Below are positions 42,592 to 52,534 of a DNA stretch of 64,000 nucleotides, in pieces. The position numbers and the translations under genes were made by a program. The first letter of the stretch is position 1. The number at the start of each line of letters is the position of its first letter. The notes below the pieces were generated by a model. It was not told where the DNA came from. It saw nothing but the letters and a program-made list of their open reading frames with translations, and searched no databases. The stretch comes from Pedobacter ureilyticus (lineage in GTDB: Bacteria; Bacteroidota; Bacteroidia; Sphingobacteriales; Sphingobacteriaceae), in the NCBI RefSeq assembly GCF_005925345.1, contig NZ_SSHJ01000007.1, forward strand, positions 66,479-130,478, given 5' to 3'.

Positions 42592-44694
42592 TTAACTATT
42601 TTTCTTTTTTTTTGGCTTGTCAGCCTGTTTTTGGTTATTCTTATAAGCAAGCAAACGCAGCGCATTACCTACGACCACCAACGTAGAACCTTCGTGAGCC
42701 ATAACCGCCGGGCCGATAGACGTAATGCCCAAGATCGTCAGCGGGATCAAAGCAGCAACCACACCGAGGCTTATCCATAGATTTTGCTTGATAATTCCTT
42801 TTGCTTTGCGGCTCAATCCTATAGCGAACGGCAGGCTTTCCAGTTTATCGCCCATCAATGCAATATCCGCAGTTTCCAGGGCAACATCAGATCCGGCAGC
42901 TCCCATTGCAATACCGACCGTGCTTTTTGCCATAGCCGGGGCATCATTCACACCATCACCGACCATAGCGACCATTTTTTCTGATTTATCCAGTTTTTGC
43001 ACAGCCTTAACCTTGTCTTCTGGCATTAGGTTTCCCATAGCGTCTGTTATACCGATCTGTTTGGCCACTGCCTCACCCACCTGTTGGTTATCACCGGTTA
43101 GCATTATCATTTTTTTAATGCCCAGATCAGCTAGTTCCTGTAGCACTTTTTTAGCTTCTGCACGTGGCACATCCATCAGAGACAAAATCCCGATGAAATC
43201 CTTATCCTGTTTCACAAGCATAGAGGTATGCCCTCCCTTTTCCAGGTCTTCAACCTGTTTGATAATTTCAGCTGGTACATTATCTTTCTCAAACAATGCC
43301 GCATTGCCGATCAGAATTTTCTTTCCCTCGACTTCTGCTTCCACACCCCGGCCTGTAATTCCCTTAACTTTGGTTGCACTTGGGAGTGATTGCTTTTTGA
43401 GCATCTCCATGCCACCTTTTACAATAGCTTCGGCCAAAGGATGGTCGCTCAGCTTTTCTACCGAAATGACAATCCTTAACAAAGCTTCTTCAGTAGTTCC
43501 CTGCAAGGGAATCACATTGGTCAGTTTCGGTTTTCCCTCGGTTAAAGTGCCGGTTTTATCAAAAGCAATTGCGTTTAGCGATCCCAAATCTTCTAATGGC
43601 CTGCCACCCTTTATTAGAACCCCTCCACGTGCTGCACGTGCCACACCACTCAATACCGCGCTTGGTGTAGAAATAGCCAGTGCACAAGGGCTTGCAGCTA
43701 CTAAAACCGCCATTGCCCTATAAAAACTTTTGCTGAATGGCTCATCGATAATCAGAAAGGCAAAACATAGAGCCGTTACCAGTACCAGCACTACTGGGAC
43801 AAAATATTTTTCGAATTTATCTGTGAACAACTGAGTAGGGGATTTCTGCTTCTCTGCCTCGTTTACCATCTTAACAAGTCTGGATATCGTAGAATCTTTG
43901 GCCTCTTTGATCACCTTAACTTCCAGCGCAGCTGCTCCGTTGATCGTCCCCGCAAAAACCCGGTATTGAGGTTTAATGCTTTTCTCTTTACTGTAGTCTT
44001 TATCCAGATCAGGAACTGGCGATTTATCAACAGGAACGCTTTCCCCAGTTATCGGTGCCTGATTTACACTTCCCTCACCTTTTACCACCACCCCATCTGC
44101 CGGAATTTTGCTATTGGGTTTAATTATAATGATATCCCCCAATAACAGTTCTTCTATTCGGATTTCCTGTTGCCCGCCATCCCTAAGTACTAAGGCAGTC
44201 GGAGGCGCAAGACTGGTCAATGCCTCAATGGATTTCCGTGCCTTACTCATTGCATAATGTTCCAAGGCGTGTCCCAGGCTGAAAAGAAACAATAATAAGG
44301 CTCCTTCCATCCACGATCCCAAAATAGCCGCGCCAATAGCCGCGACCAACATTAGAAAATCAATTTCAAAACCGCCTTTCATAACAGTCTGGACTGCCTC
44401 TTTCGCGGTATAAAATCCACCGAAAAAATAAGCAGTGATGTATAGAGATAAACTGACCCATTCAGGAACTGCTGCTATTTTAGAAAGCCCAAATCCACTT
44501 CCAAGAGCCGCTCCGCAAATCAAAGAAAATATGAGTTCCGTATTTTTACCAAAAATCCCCCCATGTTCGTGTGCGTCACCTTCTTCATGGTCAGCATGCT
44601 GATCTTTAGTTACTGTTTTGTCGGGCACATGTTTGTCACGTTGTGCCGCTGACCCTGTGTTTTTAGATTTCTGGTTTTTGTTATTTATTTTCAT
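42592..44694 (-). CDS. P1B-4-type heavy-metal ATPase (Co/Zn/Cd-type exporter)
   Basis: This 700-aa protein has a His/Glu-rich N-terminus (DQHADHEEGDAHEHGG) instead of an HMA domain. The metal-gate motif is SPC (VAASPCALAISTPSA), and the last helices carry the HEGST motif (AVMAHEGSTLVVVGNALRLL). SPC plus HEGST defines P1B-4 pumps such as CoaT and CtpD. TGESVPVD, FDKTGTLTEG, SDHPLAEAIV and GDGVNDAPAMA complete the P-type core. It should export Co(II), Zn(II), Fe(II) or Cd(II) rather than copper. The gene precedes the DUF1345 gene. Confidence 0.93.
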   Translation of the reverse strand: MKINNKNQKSKNTGSAAQRDKHVPDKTVTKDQHADHEEGDAHEHGGIFGKNTELIFSLICGAALGSGFGLSKIAAVPEWVSLSLYITAYFFGGFYTAKEAVQTVMKGGFEIDFLMLVAAIGAAILGSWMEGALLLFLFSLGHALEHYAMSKARKSIEALTSLAPPTALVLRDGGQQEIRIEELLLGDIIIIKPNSKIPADGVVVKGEGSVNQAPITGESVPVDKSPVPDLDKDYSKEKSIKPQYRVFAGTINGAAALEVKVIKEAKDSTISRLVKMVNEAEKQKSPTQLFTDKFEKYFVPVVLVLVTALCFAFLIIDEPFSKSFYRAMAVLVAASPCALAISTPSAVLSGVARAARGGVLIKGGRPLEDLGSLNAIAFDKTGTLTEGKPKLTNVIPLQGTTEEALLRIVISVEKLSDHPLAEAIVKGGMEMLKKQSLPSATKVKGITGRGVEAEVEGKKILIGNAALFEKDNVPAEIIKQVEDLEKGGHTSMLVKQDKDFIGILSLMDVPRAEAKKVLQELADLGIKKMIMLTGDNQQVGEAVAKQIGITDAMGNLMPEDKVKAVQKLDKSEKMVAMVGDGVNDAPAMAKSTVGIAMGAAGSDVALETADIALMGDKLESLPFAIGLSRKAKGIIKQNLWISLGVVAALIPLTILGITSIGPAVMAHEGSTLVVVGNALRLLAYKNNQKQADKPKKKKNS

Positions 44695-44727
44695 GACTTC
44701 TATAGATTTGATGATGCGTATGTGGAA

Positions 44728-46686
44728 TTATTCTTTTAATCCTCCCTTGCTGTATAAATAGTAGGCCGTCTGGTAATATGATATGGCCTCGTCAACAAGG
44801 GTTTTCGAAACCTTGATTTCTTTTTGTTCGTTAGTTGACCGGTCATAAAAAACAGATTCAACCTTCTTTTTTGGACTCAATATAACCAGGCTGTCATTTT
44901 TCATATAGCCTAATTTTTGGTATGTGGCCACCCAAGCCCGCTGTACATAATTGCTGTCCAGTATATTCTTTCCATAAATATTACTTTGGTAAGACCAGTT
45001 CAAAAAAGAAAACAACGTTGGATATAAATCAATCTGGGAACACACTTGATTCAGTTTGGAGGGAACAGTACGAGGAAGATTGTACACCATCGCCGGAATG
45101 TGATATTTGGCCACATCGATTTCATTTTTACCTGCGCTACTGGCGCAATGGTCTGCAACAAATATAAACACCGTGTTATTGAACCAGGGCTTTGTTTTTG
45201 CAAGCTTAAGAAATTCCCCAATGGCATAATCCGTATACTTCACTGCACCTTCGCGGCTTGACCCTGAAGGGATGTCAACCTTACCTTCCGGATAAGTAAA
45301 AGGACGATGATTAGAAGTAGTCATCACAAAATCGTAAAATGGTTGATTTTTTGAAAATTTGCCATCAGCATCTTTGATCACGGTGTTGTATAAGTCCTGG
45401 TCGCAAATCCCCCAGGCATTCTCAAAATTCACATCTTTGTCCTGGATAGTTCTCCGACTTGCCGTGTAGTTATCGCCGACCGTTAACTTTCTTCCCCGGT
45501 CTACGATATCAAATCCATTGCTTCCAAAGTATTGGTTCATATTGTCAAAATAACCGTCCCCACCGTAGAAAAAAGTGGTTTTATATCCTTTGCTCCTAAA
45601 AATGCTTCCGATAGTGCTCAGCTGCTTATTGTTCTTTCTTCTTACGATGCTGTTACCGGGCGTGGGAGGTACAGCCAATGAAAGGGCTTCCATGCCCCTT
45701 ACTGTCCTGGTTCCGGTTGCATACATATTGGTAAAAAGAATACTTCGATCAGCAAGAGAATCCAGCACAGGGGTCAATTGCGTATTATTTCCAAACTGTC
45801 CCATAAAATCAGCGCTAAAGCTTTCCAAGACAACCATAATCACATTCGGTAAAAGCTGTTCACCGCCGGATGCCTTAATATTTCTTTTGATGGATTCAGG
45901 TAAGACCGTAAATTCAGCTCCGGGTTCCTGGATCAGTTTCCTTGCGATGCGAAAAGCATCTCTGTCATTGAGCAGCGCATAAAACTGCGAATAATTGAGT
46001 TCGTTATTTTTAAATGCAGAAAAAAAGGAATAGATACCCGCTTTTGACAGTTCATTCTGGTATCTGTTTCTTCCGCGTTCAGCCCAGCTATTATCAATGA
46101 ACAAAATATAAACAGTCACCAATAATCCGAAAACAACTGTATGGATCAATCGGTACTTAAACCTGGAATTGGAATTAAAGCTGTCCTGAAATTTTTTGTT
46201 GATGATGAATAGCCAGAGTACAAACAAACTTATGACAGCTACTGCGCTGATCAGATAGGGTAAGGGGTAGGATTCATTAATATTATTGACGACTTCGTAA
46301 GTATAAACCAGATAATCAACCGCAATAAAATTAAACCGGCTCTCAAACTCTCTCCAAAATGTAAATTCTGCAAAAAAAGAGAAGCTCGCAAAAAGGATCA
46401 TCAAAAAAACCATAGCGAAACTAAACACTTTATTAAACCCCGATCTGTTAAACCTCTGCGGAAGTACCAATAGGTAAATGGAGTAGAGAATGGAAAAATA
46501 CAACACAACACCAAAGTCGAACACTAAGCCCTTAAACAATATAATTGCTGAGCTTGCTAATGTCAGCAGCGTTTCTCCAAAAGAAATGTAAATAAAAGTA
46601 ATGCGTAGTAAAGCCGATGCGATGATAAAGAACAATGCAAATGCGTATAATACGGCATACCTCGTTTTAAAAGGGTTAACATTCAT
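44728..46686 (-). CDS. LTA-synthase-family membrane phosphotransferase/sulfatase-fold enzyme
   Basis: Five N-terminal membrane helices (to about residue 200) precede a periplasmic sulfatase-fold domain with VVLESFSADFMGQFG, TRTVRGMEALSLAVPP (Thr nucleophile), HRPFTYP and VADHCAS. The 652-aa length fits the family. Since a Gram-negative does not make lipoteichoic acid, it more likely moves phosphoglycerol or phosphoethanolamine onto glycans or lipids. Its place between metal efflux genes suggests envelope modification under metal stress (inference). Confidence 0.9.
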   Translation of the reverse strand: MNVNPFKTRYAVLYAFALFFIIASALLRITFIYISFGETLLTLASSAIILFKGLVFDFGVVLYFSILYSIYLLVLPQRFNRSGFNKVFSFAMVFLMILFASFSFFAEFTFWREFESRFNFIAVDYLVYTYEVVNNINESYPLPYLISAVAVISLFVLWLFIINKKFQDSFNSNSRFKYRLIHTVVFGLLVTVYILFIDNSWAERGRNRYQNELSKAGIYSFFSAFKNNELNYSQFYALLNDRDAFRIARKLIQEPGAEFTVLPESIKRNIKASGGEQLLPNVIMVVLESFSADFMGQFGNNTQLTPVLDSLADRSILFTNMYATGTRTVRGMEALSLAVPPTPGNSIVRRKNNKQLSTIGSIFRSKGYKTTFFYGGDGYFDNMNQYFGSNGFDIVDRGRKLTVGDNYTASRRTIQDKDVNFENAWGICDQDLYNTVIKDADGKFSKNQPFYDFVMTTSNHRPFTYPEGKVDIPSGSSREGAVKYTDYAIGEFLKLAKTKPWFNNTVFIFVADHCASSAGKNEIDVAKYHIPAMVYNLPRTVPSKLNQVCSQIDLYPTLFSFLNWSYQSNIYGKNILDSNYVQRAWVATYQKLGYMKNDSLVILSPKKKVESVFYDRSTNEQKEIKVSKTLVDEAISYYQTAYYLYSKGGLKE

Positions 46687-46776
46687 AAGCCACTTTATTG
46701 ATTTTCTGGATATAGAGACAATGTCCGCAAATGCGGAACATAATCTCTAACTTCTTATTTAAGTGTGCGCGTACTG

Positions 46777-48060
46777 CTAATGGCCCTCGTGCTCCTCACT
46801 GTTTTTCAATTTTGACAGCAGGTCATAAGCTCCAGTCAGCACCACTTTGCCTTTAAGGTCCATTCCTTTAGGCAACTCAACCTGGACGTAACCGCCATCG
46901 CTGTTGCCAACAATGACTTCTAATATTTCAAAATGATAAGCTTCGCCCTCTGCTTCCTTTTCATGCTCAGATTCCTTTTCGTCATGTTTATGCCCGTCTT
47001 CCTTTTTTTCTTCCGCATGCCCTTTTTCTTTACCGGCAGCTTTAGCTATAAAAATGTATTTCTTATTTTGGAAATCAACGACAGCGCTCGATGGCAGTGC
47101 CAAAGCCTGACTTGTACCGGTTTCGATGAAAGCTTTCAGATAAGTGCCCGGAATAAAACTTTTACTTCCTTTAGCTATAGCATGTACCGTAACGGTTTTA
47201 TCAGTTCCAATTTCCTTTCCGACCAGCTGAACGACTGCATTTTGCATGGTTGAATCTGCATCGTTGGCCAGGGTAAACCTTACACCTTGTCCTGGTTTTA
47301 CCTTTTGTGCATCCTTTTCAAACACCTTAAGTTCTACGTGCAGGTTGGAATTATCGACGATTTCAAACATCACATCATTAGGATTGACGAACTTTCCGGT
47401 GTTTACATTTACTTTAGTCACATAACCGCTTATTGGTGCCAGGATATTTATTTCGCTTCTGATGCTGGTAGCTGATAGGGTACCAGTATTTATGTTGATC
47501 AATCGTAAACGCTGTTTTAATGCATTTTCCCTGGCCTGAATAATCTGATATTGTGACTTTGCCTGTTGCAGGGTCTTTTGCGAGTTTACATTCTGGCTAG
47601 CAAGTGTCTTTTGGCGATTGTATTCTGCGTCTGCCAGTTCAAGTTGACTTCTGCTTTCCAGATAGTCTTGCTGAAGCTGTACGTATTCCTGATTTTGCAA
47701 TACCGCGATGACCTGACCCTTTTTAACGCTGCTACCTGGTAAAAGCGGTGTTGACCGGATGATGCCACCCATTTGAGTGGTTACACTCACCAGATTTTGC
47801 GGTGGAACATCAATAAAACCATTAACCTTTAGAAGACCGCTCAGCGATTTCATCTCTGGGGAACCTAAAGTCACTCCTATAGCCTTATATTGGGAAGCAG
47901 TAATTTCTACGGAATTTTCGTTTTCTTCGTGCCCTTCTTCGTTGGCAGCTGCTTCTGTTTCAGCTGCCTTTTCCTTTTTATTCCCACTACAGGAAATTAC
48001 AAAAATCGCGAAAAGCAGTACTGAGGTAATGCGAATGATATTTTGAACTGTTGTTTTCAT
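46777..48060 (-). CDS. czcB: CzcB-type RND periplasmic adaptor lipoprotein
   Basis: A lipobox (FVISCSG, Cys24) is followed by Glu/His-rich text, then the adaptor hairpin: lipoyl half LVSVTTQMGGIIRSTPLLPG, coiled coil (about 120-190), INILAPISGYVTKVNVNTGK, and the barrel domain. A His/Glu/Lys-rich insert (about 345-370) and the end SEEHEGH probably bind metal. It links the CzcA pump to the channel. It is 11 bases from the pump gene, which is upstream. Confidence 0.94.
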   Translation of the reverse strand: MKTTVQNIIRITSVLLFAIFVISCSGNKKEKAAETEAAANEEGHEENENSVEITASQYKAIGVTLGSPEMKSLSGLLKVNGFIDVPPQNLVSVTTQMGGIIRSTPLLPGSSVKKGQVIAVLQNQEYVQLQQDYLESRSQLELADAEYNRQKTLASQNVNSQKTLQQAKSQYQIIQARENALKQRLRLININTGTLSATSIRSEINILAPISGYVTKVNVNTGKFVNPNDVMFEIVDNSNLHVELKVFEKDAQKVKPGQGVRFTLANDADSTMQNAVVQLVGKEIGTDKTVTVHAIAKGSKSFIPGTYLKAFIETGTSQALALPSSAVVDFQNKKYIFIAKAAGKEKGHAEEKKEDGHKHDEKESEHEKEAEGEAYHFEILEVIVGNSDGGYVQVELPKGMDLKGKVVLTGAYDLLSKLKNSEEHEGH

Positions 48061-48071
48061 TTTATTATTGA

Positions 48072-51000
48072 TTATAGCCCCATAAGGTATTGAAGCGTGT
48101 AAACTGATTGATTATATTGATTGATCGCCTGTAAGTAATTGAAACGGATTTCGGAATAGGTGCGTAAAGCCTGCAAATATTCGACATATCCAATTTCACC
48201 ATTTTGAAAAGCGATTTGCGATTGCTTTAAGATGAGATTTACGTTAGGCAATGCACTTTTTTTATAATAATCAATGCTTCTGGAATTTTTCTGCAAATCC
48301 TGATAAGCCTGTTTATACTGGCCTTGCAGATTGGTCTCGAATAGATTAAACTGGGTTTCAGCAACCTCCTTTTCTATTCTTGCCGCTTTAACCCTGGAGG
48401 CAAACGGTTTAAAAAATATCGGCAAAGCTATCCCTGCCTGTACACCCTGAAATCTCTTGCTTCCACTAAAATACTGATCAGCACCATTAACGTTCTGGGT
48501 TCCAATGATGGATTGGTTAAAGTAGCCGACCGTAAAATCAGGGCCTGAACGAGATTTTTCCAATCCAAGCGCTTTATCTGCAATAACAATCTGCTGTCTT
48601 TGCAATGCCAGCAAGGGGTTAGCCAATATCGCACTGTCAAGGGTAACGTTATTATATTCATCCTGTTTGAACTGATCTTTAGTCACTTCAATGGATTCCT
48701 GTGAATTGAGCAACCTTTGAAGTTCTGCGGTAAATGCCAGAATATCTGAGCTGTTCTTACTCATTTGATTTAGTACCTCGTTATACTGGGTTTCTGCGGT
48801 AGTACTTTCCAATAAATTGGTTTCTCCGGCCTTGTAGCGTAATGTAGCCGCCTTAAGGAAATTGCTGTAGACCGAATCCTGACTTTTATACAATTCCTGC
48901 AAAGCCACGTAGTAGGCAAGTTGGCTATAAGCGCTTTTAACCTGATAACTAAGTTCATTTCGGGTTACTGACAAATTCAGTTCTGCTCCTTTGATTCTTG
49001 CATCATACAGACCTCGTTGGTTCCTAAATACACCGGGATTTGGGATGCTCTGAGAAACACTGAAATTGTTGTCTTTCTTAATGCTATTGAACTGTCCGTA
49101 TTGCACATCAAAATTGGTCTTACCCAGGTCAAAGGAACTTCCTCTTAAAGCTTGTTGCTGATTAACTTGTAAACTCGAGGCTTTCATCGACTGGTTATTA
49201 TTTACAGCTATTTGGATGGCCTGTTCCATTGTGAGCGGACGACCAGGGGTTTGGGCTTTTGCGCCGGGCGCAAATAACAACAGCCCGGCAATGATAACTG
49301 CTACCGTAGCAGTAGGAAGAGGCTTTGTTTTACCTTTCCATTTTTCAAAATAGGTATACAGCACAGGCAATACAATTAAGGTAAGAATAGTTGAAGTGAT
49401 CAAGCCACCGATAACCACCGTAGCTAGTGGCTTTTGAACTTCTGCACCAGCGGCAGTAGAAATTGCCATTGGCAAAAATCCAAGAGACGCCACAGTTGCC
49501 GTCATCAATACAGGTCGCAACCGGAGTTCAGTACCTTTTAGCACAATGTCATTCAGGGTATATTTACCCAATTTTTTAAGTCGGTTAAATTCTGTGATCA
49601 GTACGATCCCGTTTAGTACAGCAACCCCAAAAAGTGCGATAAAACCGACACCCGCGGAAATACTAAATGGCATTCCCCTTAAGAGTAAGGCAAATATCCC
49701 TCCAATGGCCGCCATTGGAATAGCAGAAAAAATCAGCAGAGATTGCTTGACCGAACCAAAAGAAAAGTAAAGTAATAACAGGATTAGAAGTAGTGCTACA
49801 GGCACGGCTACCGACAATCGCTTAGTAGCTTCTCTCAGGTTCTCAAACTGCCCCCCGTAAGTAATGTAATAGCCTGCAGGCAATTTGATCTGCTGCTCGA
49901 TTTTTGTTTGGATTTCCTCCACCACACTGGCGATATCACGGCCACGGACGTTCAAGCCAACGATAATTCTACGTTTAGTGTCCTCGCGTTGTATCTGGTT
50001 AGGGCCTATCTTGAAATCAATGTCAGCCAGCTGATCCAAGGGGACCTGATTGCCGTTTGGTGCAGTAATATATACGTTTTTTACATCATCGATTCCCTGA
50101 CGGTTTTCCTGTGATAAACGAACTACCATATCATAACGCTGTTCGCCTTCATAAACCAGACCAGCAGACTGACCTGCAAAAGCAGCATTTAGAGCTTGAT
50201 TGACAGTTTCAACACTCAAGCCATATTGGGCAATCCTGTCCCGGTTGATCCGGACTACAATCTGGGGCAAACCTTCTGCCTGTTCCAGATAGATATCTTT
50301 TGCGCCCTCAACAGAGGATACGATACCTCCGATTTTCTTCGAGAACTCGGTCAATGCCGTAAGATCATCTCCAAAAATCTTGATCCCAATATCTTGTCTG
50401 ACACCAGAGATCAGCTCATTGGAGCGCAACTGGATGGGCTGGGAAAAACCAAAGCTTACTCCAGGTACTTCTTTCAACGCATCGCTCATCATTTCGGTGA
50501 GTTCTTCGCGGGTCTTTGCACTTGTCCATTCTTTCTTATCTTTCAAAATGATGGTCAAATCGCAGGCCTCCATTGGCATAGGATCTGTAGGAATTTCCGC
50601 GGCACCAATTTTACCAACCACCTCTTTCACCTCCGGAAACTTCTTGACAAGAATCGTTGAAGCCTGGTTTACTTTATCAATGGTCTGGGAAAGTGAACTT
50701 CCTGTCAACAGCCTGGTTTCCACCGCAAAATCGCCTTCTTCCAGATTTGGGATAAACTCTCCGCCCATACGGCTGAATACGAATAAACTGATCCCCAAAA
50801 GAACAATAGAGGTGATCGTTACAGCTTTTCTCCATTTCAGCGCACCTTTGATCATCGGGTGGTAATACTTGTGAAAGAAATCCATCATCCGGTCGGAGAA
50901 GTTTCTTTTATGTGTAGGATTTTTGCTTAAAAATAATGCCGAAACCATTGGAACATAAGTCATGGAAAGTAAAAATGCCCCTAAAATTGCAAAGGAAACC

Positions 51001-52445
51001 GTTTGTGCCATTGGACCGAACATTTTACCTTCGATGCCTACCAGAGCCAGGATCGGCAAATACACGATCAAAATAATGATCTCTCCGAAAGCGGCTGCCG
51101 ACCTGATTTTGACCGCAGATTCATATACCTCTTCATCCATTTCTTCCTGGGTCATCTTTCCTGGTTTACGCAGTCCAAGATGGTGCATTGTGGCTTCCAC
51201 AATGATAACAGCACCGTCCACAATCAAACCAAAATCAATCGCCCCAAGACTCATCAGGTTTCCGGATACCCCGAAAAGATTCATCATGGCGATTGCGAAG
51301 AGCATCGCTAGAGGAATTACTGAAGCCACGACCAATCCTGCCCGCAAGTTTCCAAGAAACAGTACCAGTACGAAAATAACGATCAAAGCACCTTCAATTA
51401 GGTTTTTGGCTACTGTACTGATAGCCCTGTCGACCAAAGCACTCCGGTCAAGAAAAGGCTCTATAGTCACACCTTCCGGCAAGGTCTTGCTGATCCGGTC
51501 AATTTTGACTTTTACCTGCTGTACCACATTGTTGGCATTTGCGCCTTTGAGCATCATGACAATTCCACCCACAGCTTCACCCTGGGCATCTGGGGTAGCC
51601 CTGGTTAAGGCACCGTAACGGATAGAATTGCCGATTTGTACCGTGGCAATGTCGCGGATCAGGACTGGTATACCACTTGGATTGCTTTTAACAACGATCT
51701 TATTGATATCATCCAGACTACCCACAAAACCTTCACTCCGTATGAAATAAGCATTTGGTTTTTTATCGATGTAAGCGCCTCCGGTGTTCTGGTTGTTTTG
51801 TTCCAGAGAGGTAAACACATCATTAATACTCAAACTAAAACTCCGCAGTTTATCTGGGTCCAGTGCAATTTCATATTGTTTCAAAAGACCGCCAAAACTG
51901 TTCACCTCGGCAATTCCAGGGGTACCCAAAAGTTGTCTTCGCACGATCCAATCCTGAATACTGCGCAGTTCCCGTGCAGTATATTTTTTTTCAAAACCAG
52001 GTTTTGCATGGATCACATATTGGTAAATCTCACCAAGCCCGGTAGAAATGGGTGAAATTTCAGGGTTACCTAAACCCTGGGGGATATTGTTTTTGGCTTC
52101 AGATAACTTTTCATTGACCTGTTGTCGTGCCCAATAAATGTCCACATCATCATGAAACACAATCGTCACTACAGACAAGCCAAACCTGGAAATAGAACGG
52201 ACTTGTTCAATTTCTGGAATGGTAGACATAGTCTGCTCAACGGGATAGGATATCAAACGTTCGACTTCCTGGCTGGCCAGCGAAGGACTGAGGGTAATAA
52301 CTTGCACCTGATTATTAGTAATGTCAGGTACCGCATCTATAGGAAGTTGCCTCAGGGAATAAACACCCCATGCGATTAGTGCAAGGGTGAAAAGCCCAAT
52401 AACAAGCTTGTTTTGTATAGAAAACTGAATGATTTTTTTCAGCAT
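48072..52445 (-). CDS. czcA-czcC: CzcA-type RND heavy-metal pump fused to a TolC-like outer-membrane channel
   Basis: The frame opens at 52514, but MLKKIIQFSIQNKLVIGLFT, the usual CzcA start, begins at the ATG at 52443-52445, giving 1457 aa. Residues 1-1030 are an RND pump; TM4 has AIDFGLIVDGAVIIVEAT, the DFG-D-E motif of CzcA/CnrA (divalent Zn, Co, Cd, Ni) rather than CusA. Residues about 1055-1457 are an OEP/TolC domain with the MEQAIQIAVNNNQSMKA start and GEIGYVEYLQALRTYSEIRF end. The fusion carries its own channel, which would need processing or a membrane-spanning linker. Confidence 0.95.
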   Translation of the reverse strand: MLKKIIQFSIQNKLVIGLFTLALIAWGVYSLRQLPIDAVPDITNNQVQVITLSPSLASQEVERLISYPVEQTMSTIPEIEQVRSISRFGLSVVTIVFHDDVDIYWARQQVNEKLSEAKNNIPQGLGNPEISPISTGLGEIYQYVIHAKPGFEKKYTARELRSIQDWIVRRQLLGTPGIAEVNSFGGLLKQYEIALDPDKLRSFSLSINDVFTSLEQNNQNTGGAYIDKKPNAYFIRSEGFVGSLDDINKIVVKSNPSGIPVLIRDIATVQIGNSIRYGALTRATPDAQGEAVGGIVMMLKGANANNVVQQVKVKIDRISKTLPEGVTIEPFLDRSALVDRAISTVAKNLIEGALIVIFVLVLFLGNLRAGLVVASVIPLAMLFAIAMMNLFGVSGNLMSLGAIDFGLIVDGAVIIVEATMHHLGLRKPGKMTQEEMDEEVYESAVKIRSAAAFGEIIILIVYLPILALVGIEGKMFGPMAQTVSFAILGAFLLSMTYVPMVSALFLSKNPTHKRNFSDRMMDFFHKYYHPMIKGALKWRKAVTITSIVLLGISLFVFSRMGGEFIPNLEEGDFAVETRLLTGSSLSQTIDKVNQASTILVKKFPEVKEVVGKIGAAEIPTDPMPMEACDLTIILKDKKEWTSAKTREELTEMMSDALKEVPGVSFGFSQPIQLRSNELISGVRQDIGIKIFGDDLTALTEFSKKIGGIVSSVEGAKDIYLEQAEGLPQIVVRINRDRIAQYGLSVETVNQALNAAFAGQSAGLVYEGEQRYDMVVRLSQENRQGIDDVKNVYITAPNGNQVPLDQLADIDFKIGPNQIQREDTKRRIIVGLNVRGRDIASVVEEIQTKIEQQIKLPAGYYITYGGQFENLREATKRLSVAVPVALLLILLLLYFSFGSVKQSLLIFSAIPMAAIGGIFALLLRGMPFSISAGVGFIALFGVAVLNGIVLITEFNRLKKLGKYTLNDIVLKGTELRLRPVLMTATVASLGFLPMAISTAAGAEVQKPLATVVIGGLITSTILTLIVLPVLYTYFEKWKGKTKPLPTATVAVIIAGLLLFAPGAKAQTPGRPLTMEQAIQIAVNNNQSMKASSLQVNQQQALRGSSFDLGKTNFDVQYGQFNSIKKDNNFSVSQSIPNPGVFRNQRGLYDARIKGAELNLSVTRNELSYQVKSAYSQLAYYVALQELYKSQDSVYSNFLKAATLRYKAGETNLLESTTAETQYNEVLNQMSKNSSDILAFTAELQRLLNSQESIEVTKDQFKQDEYNNVTLDSAILANPLLALQRQQIVIADKALGLEKSRSGPDFTVGYFNQSIIGTQNVNGADQYFSGSKRFQGVQAGIALPIFFKPFASRVKAARIEKEVAETQFNLFETNLQGQYKQAYQDLQKNSRSIDYYKKSALPNVNLILKQSQIAFQNGEIGYVEYLQALRTYSEIRFNYLQAINQYNQSVYTLQYLMGL

Positions 52446-52534
52446 CGTATTAAAATTAGGTGTAAAATAAATTTGAAAAATGCAACAGCCATCATTCCTT
52501 AGGAATGACAACAAGGCATGACTCTAAAATTAAA

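Noticed and set aside
42725..43723. 332-codon plus-strand frame inside the P1B-4 ATPase
   Set aside because: Antisense shadow; the minus-strand frame has all P-type ATPase motifs.
44728..46686. Lipoteichoic acid synthase function
   Set aside because: The organism looks Gram-negative; only the enzyme fold is supported, so the substrate is left open.
50962..51618. 218-codon plus-strand frame inside czcA
   Set aside because: Antisense shadow of the well-supported CzcA fusion; low-complexity Ser/Ile/Thr translation.
48072..52445. Calling the RND pump CusA (copper/silver)
   Set aside because: The helix-4 motif DFGLIVDGAVIIVE has the charged residues of CzcA/CnrA pumps, which CusA lacks.
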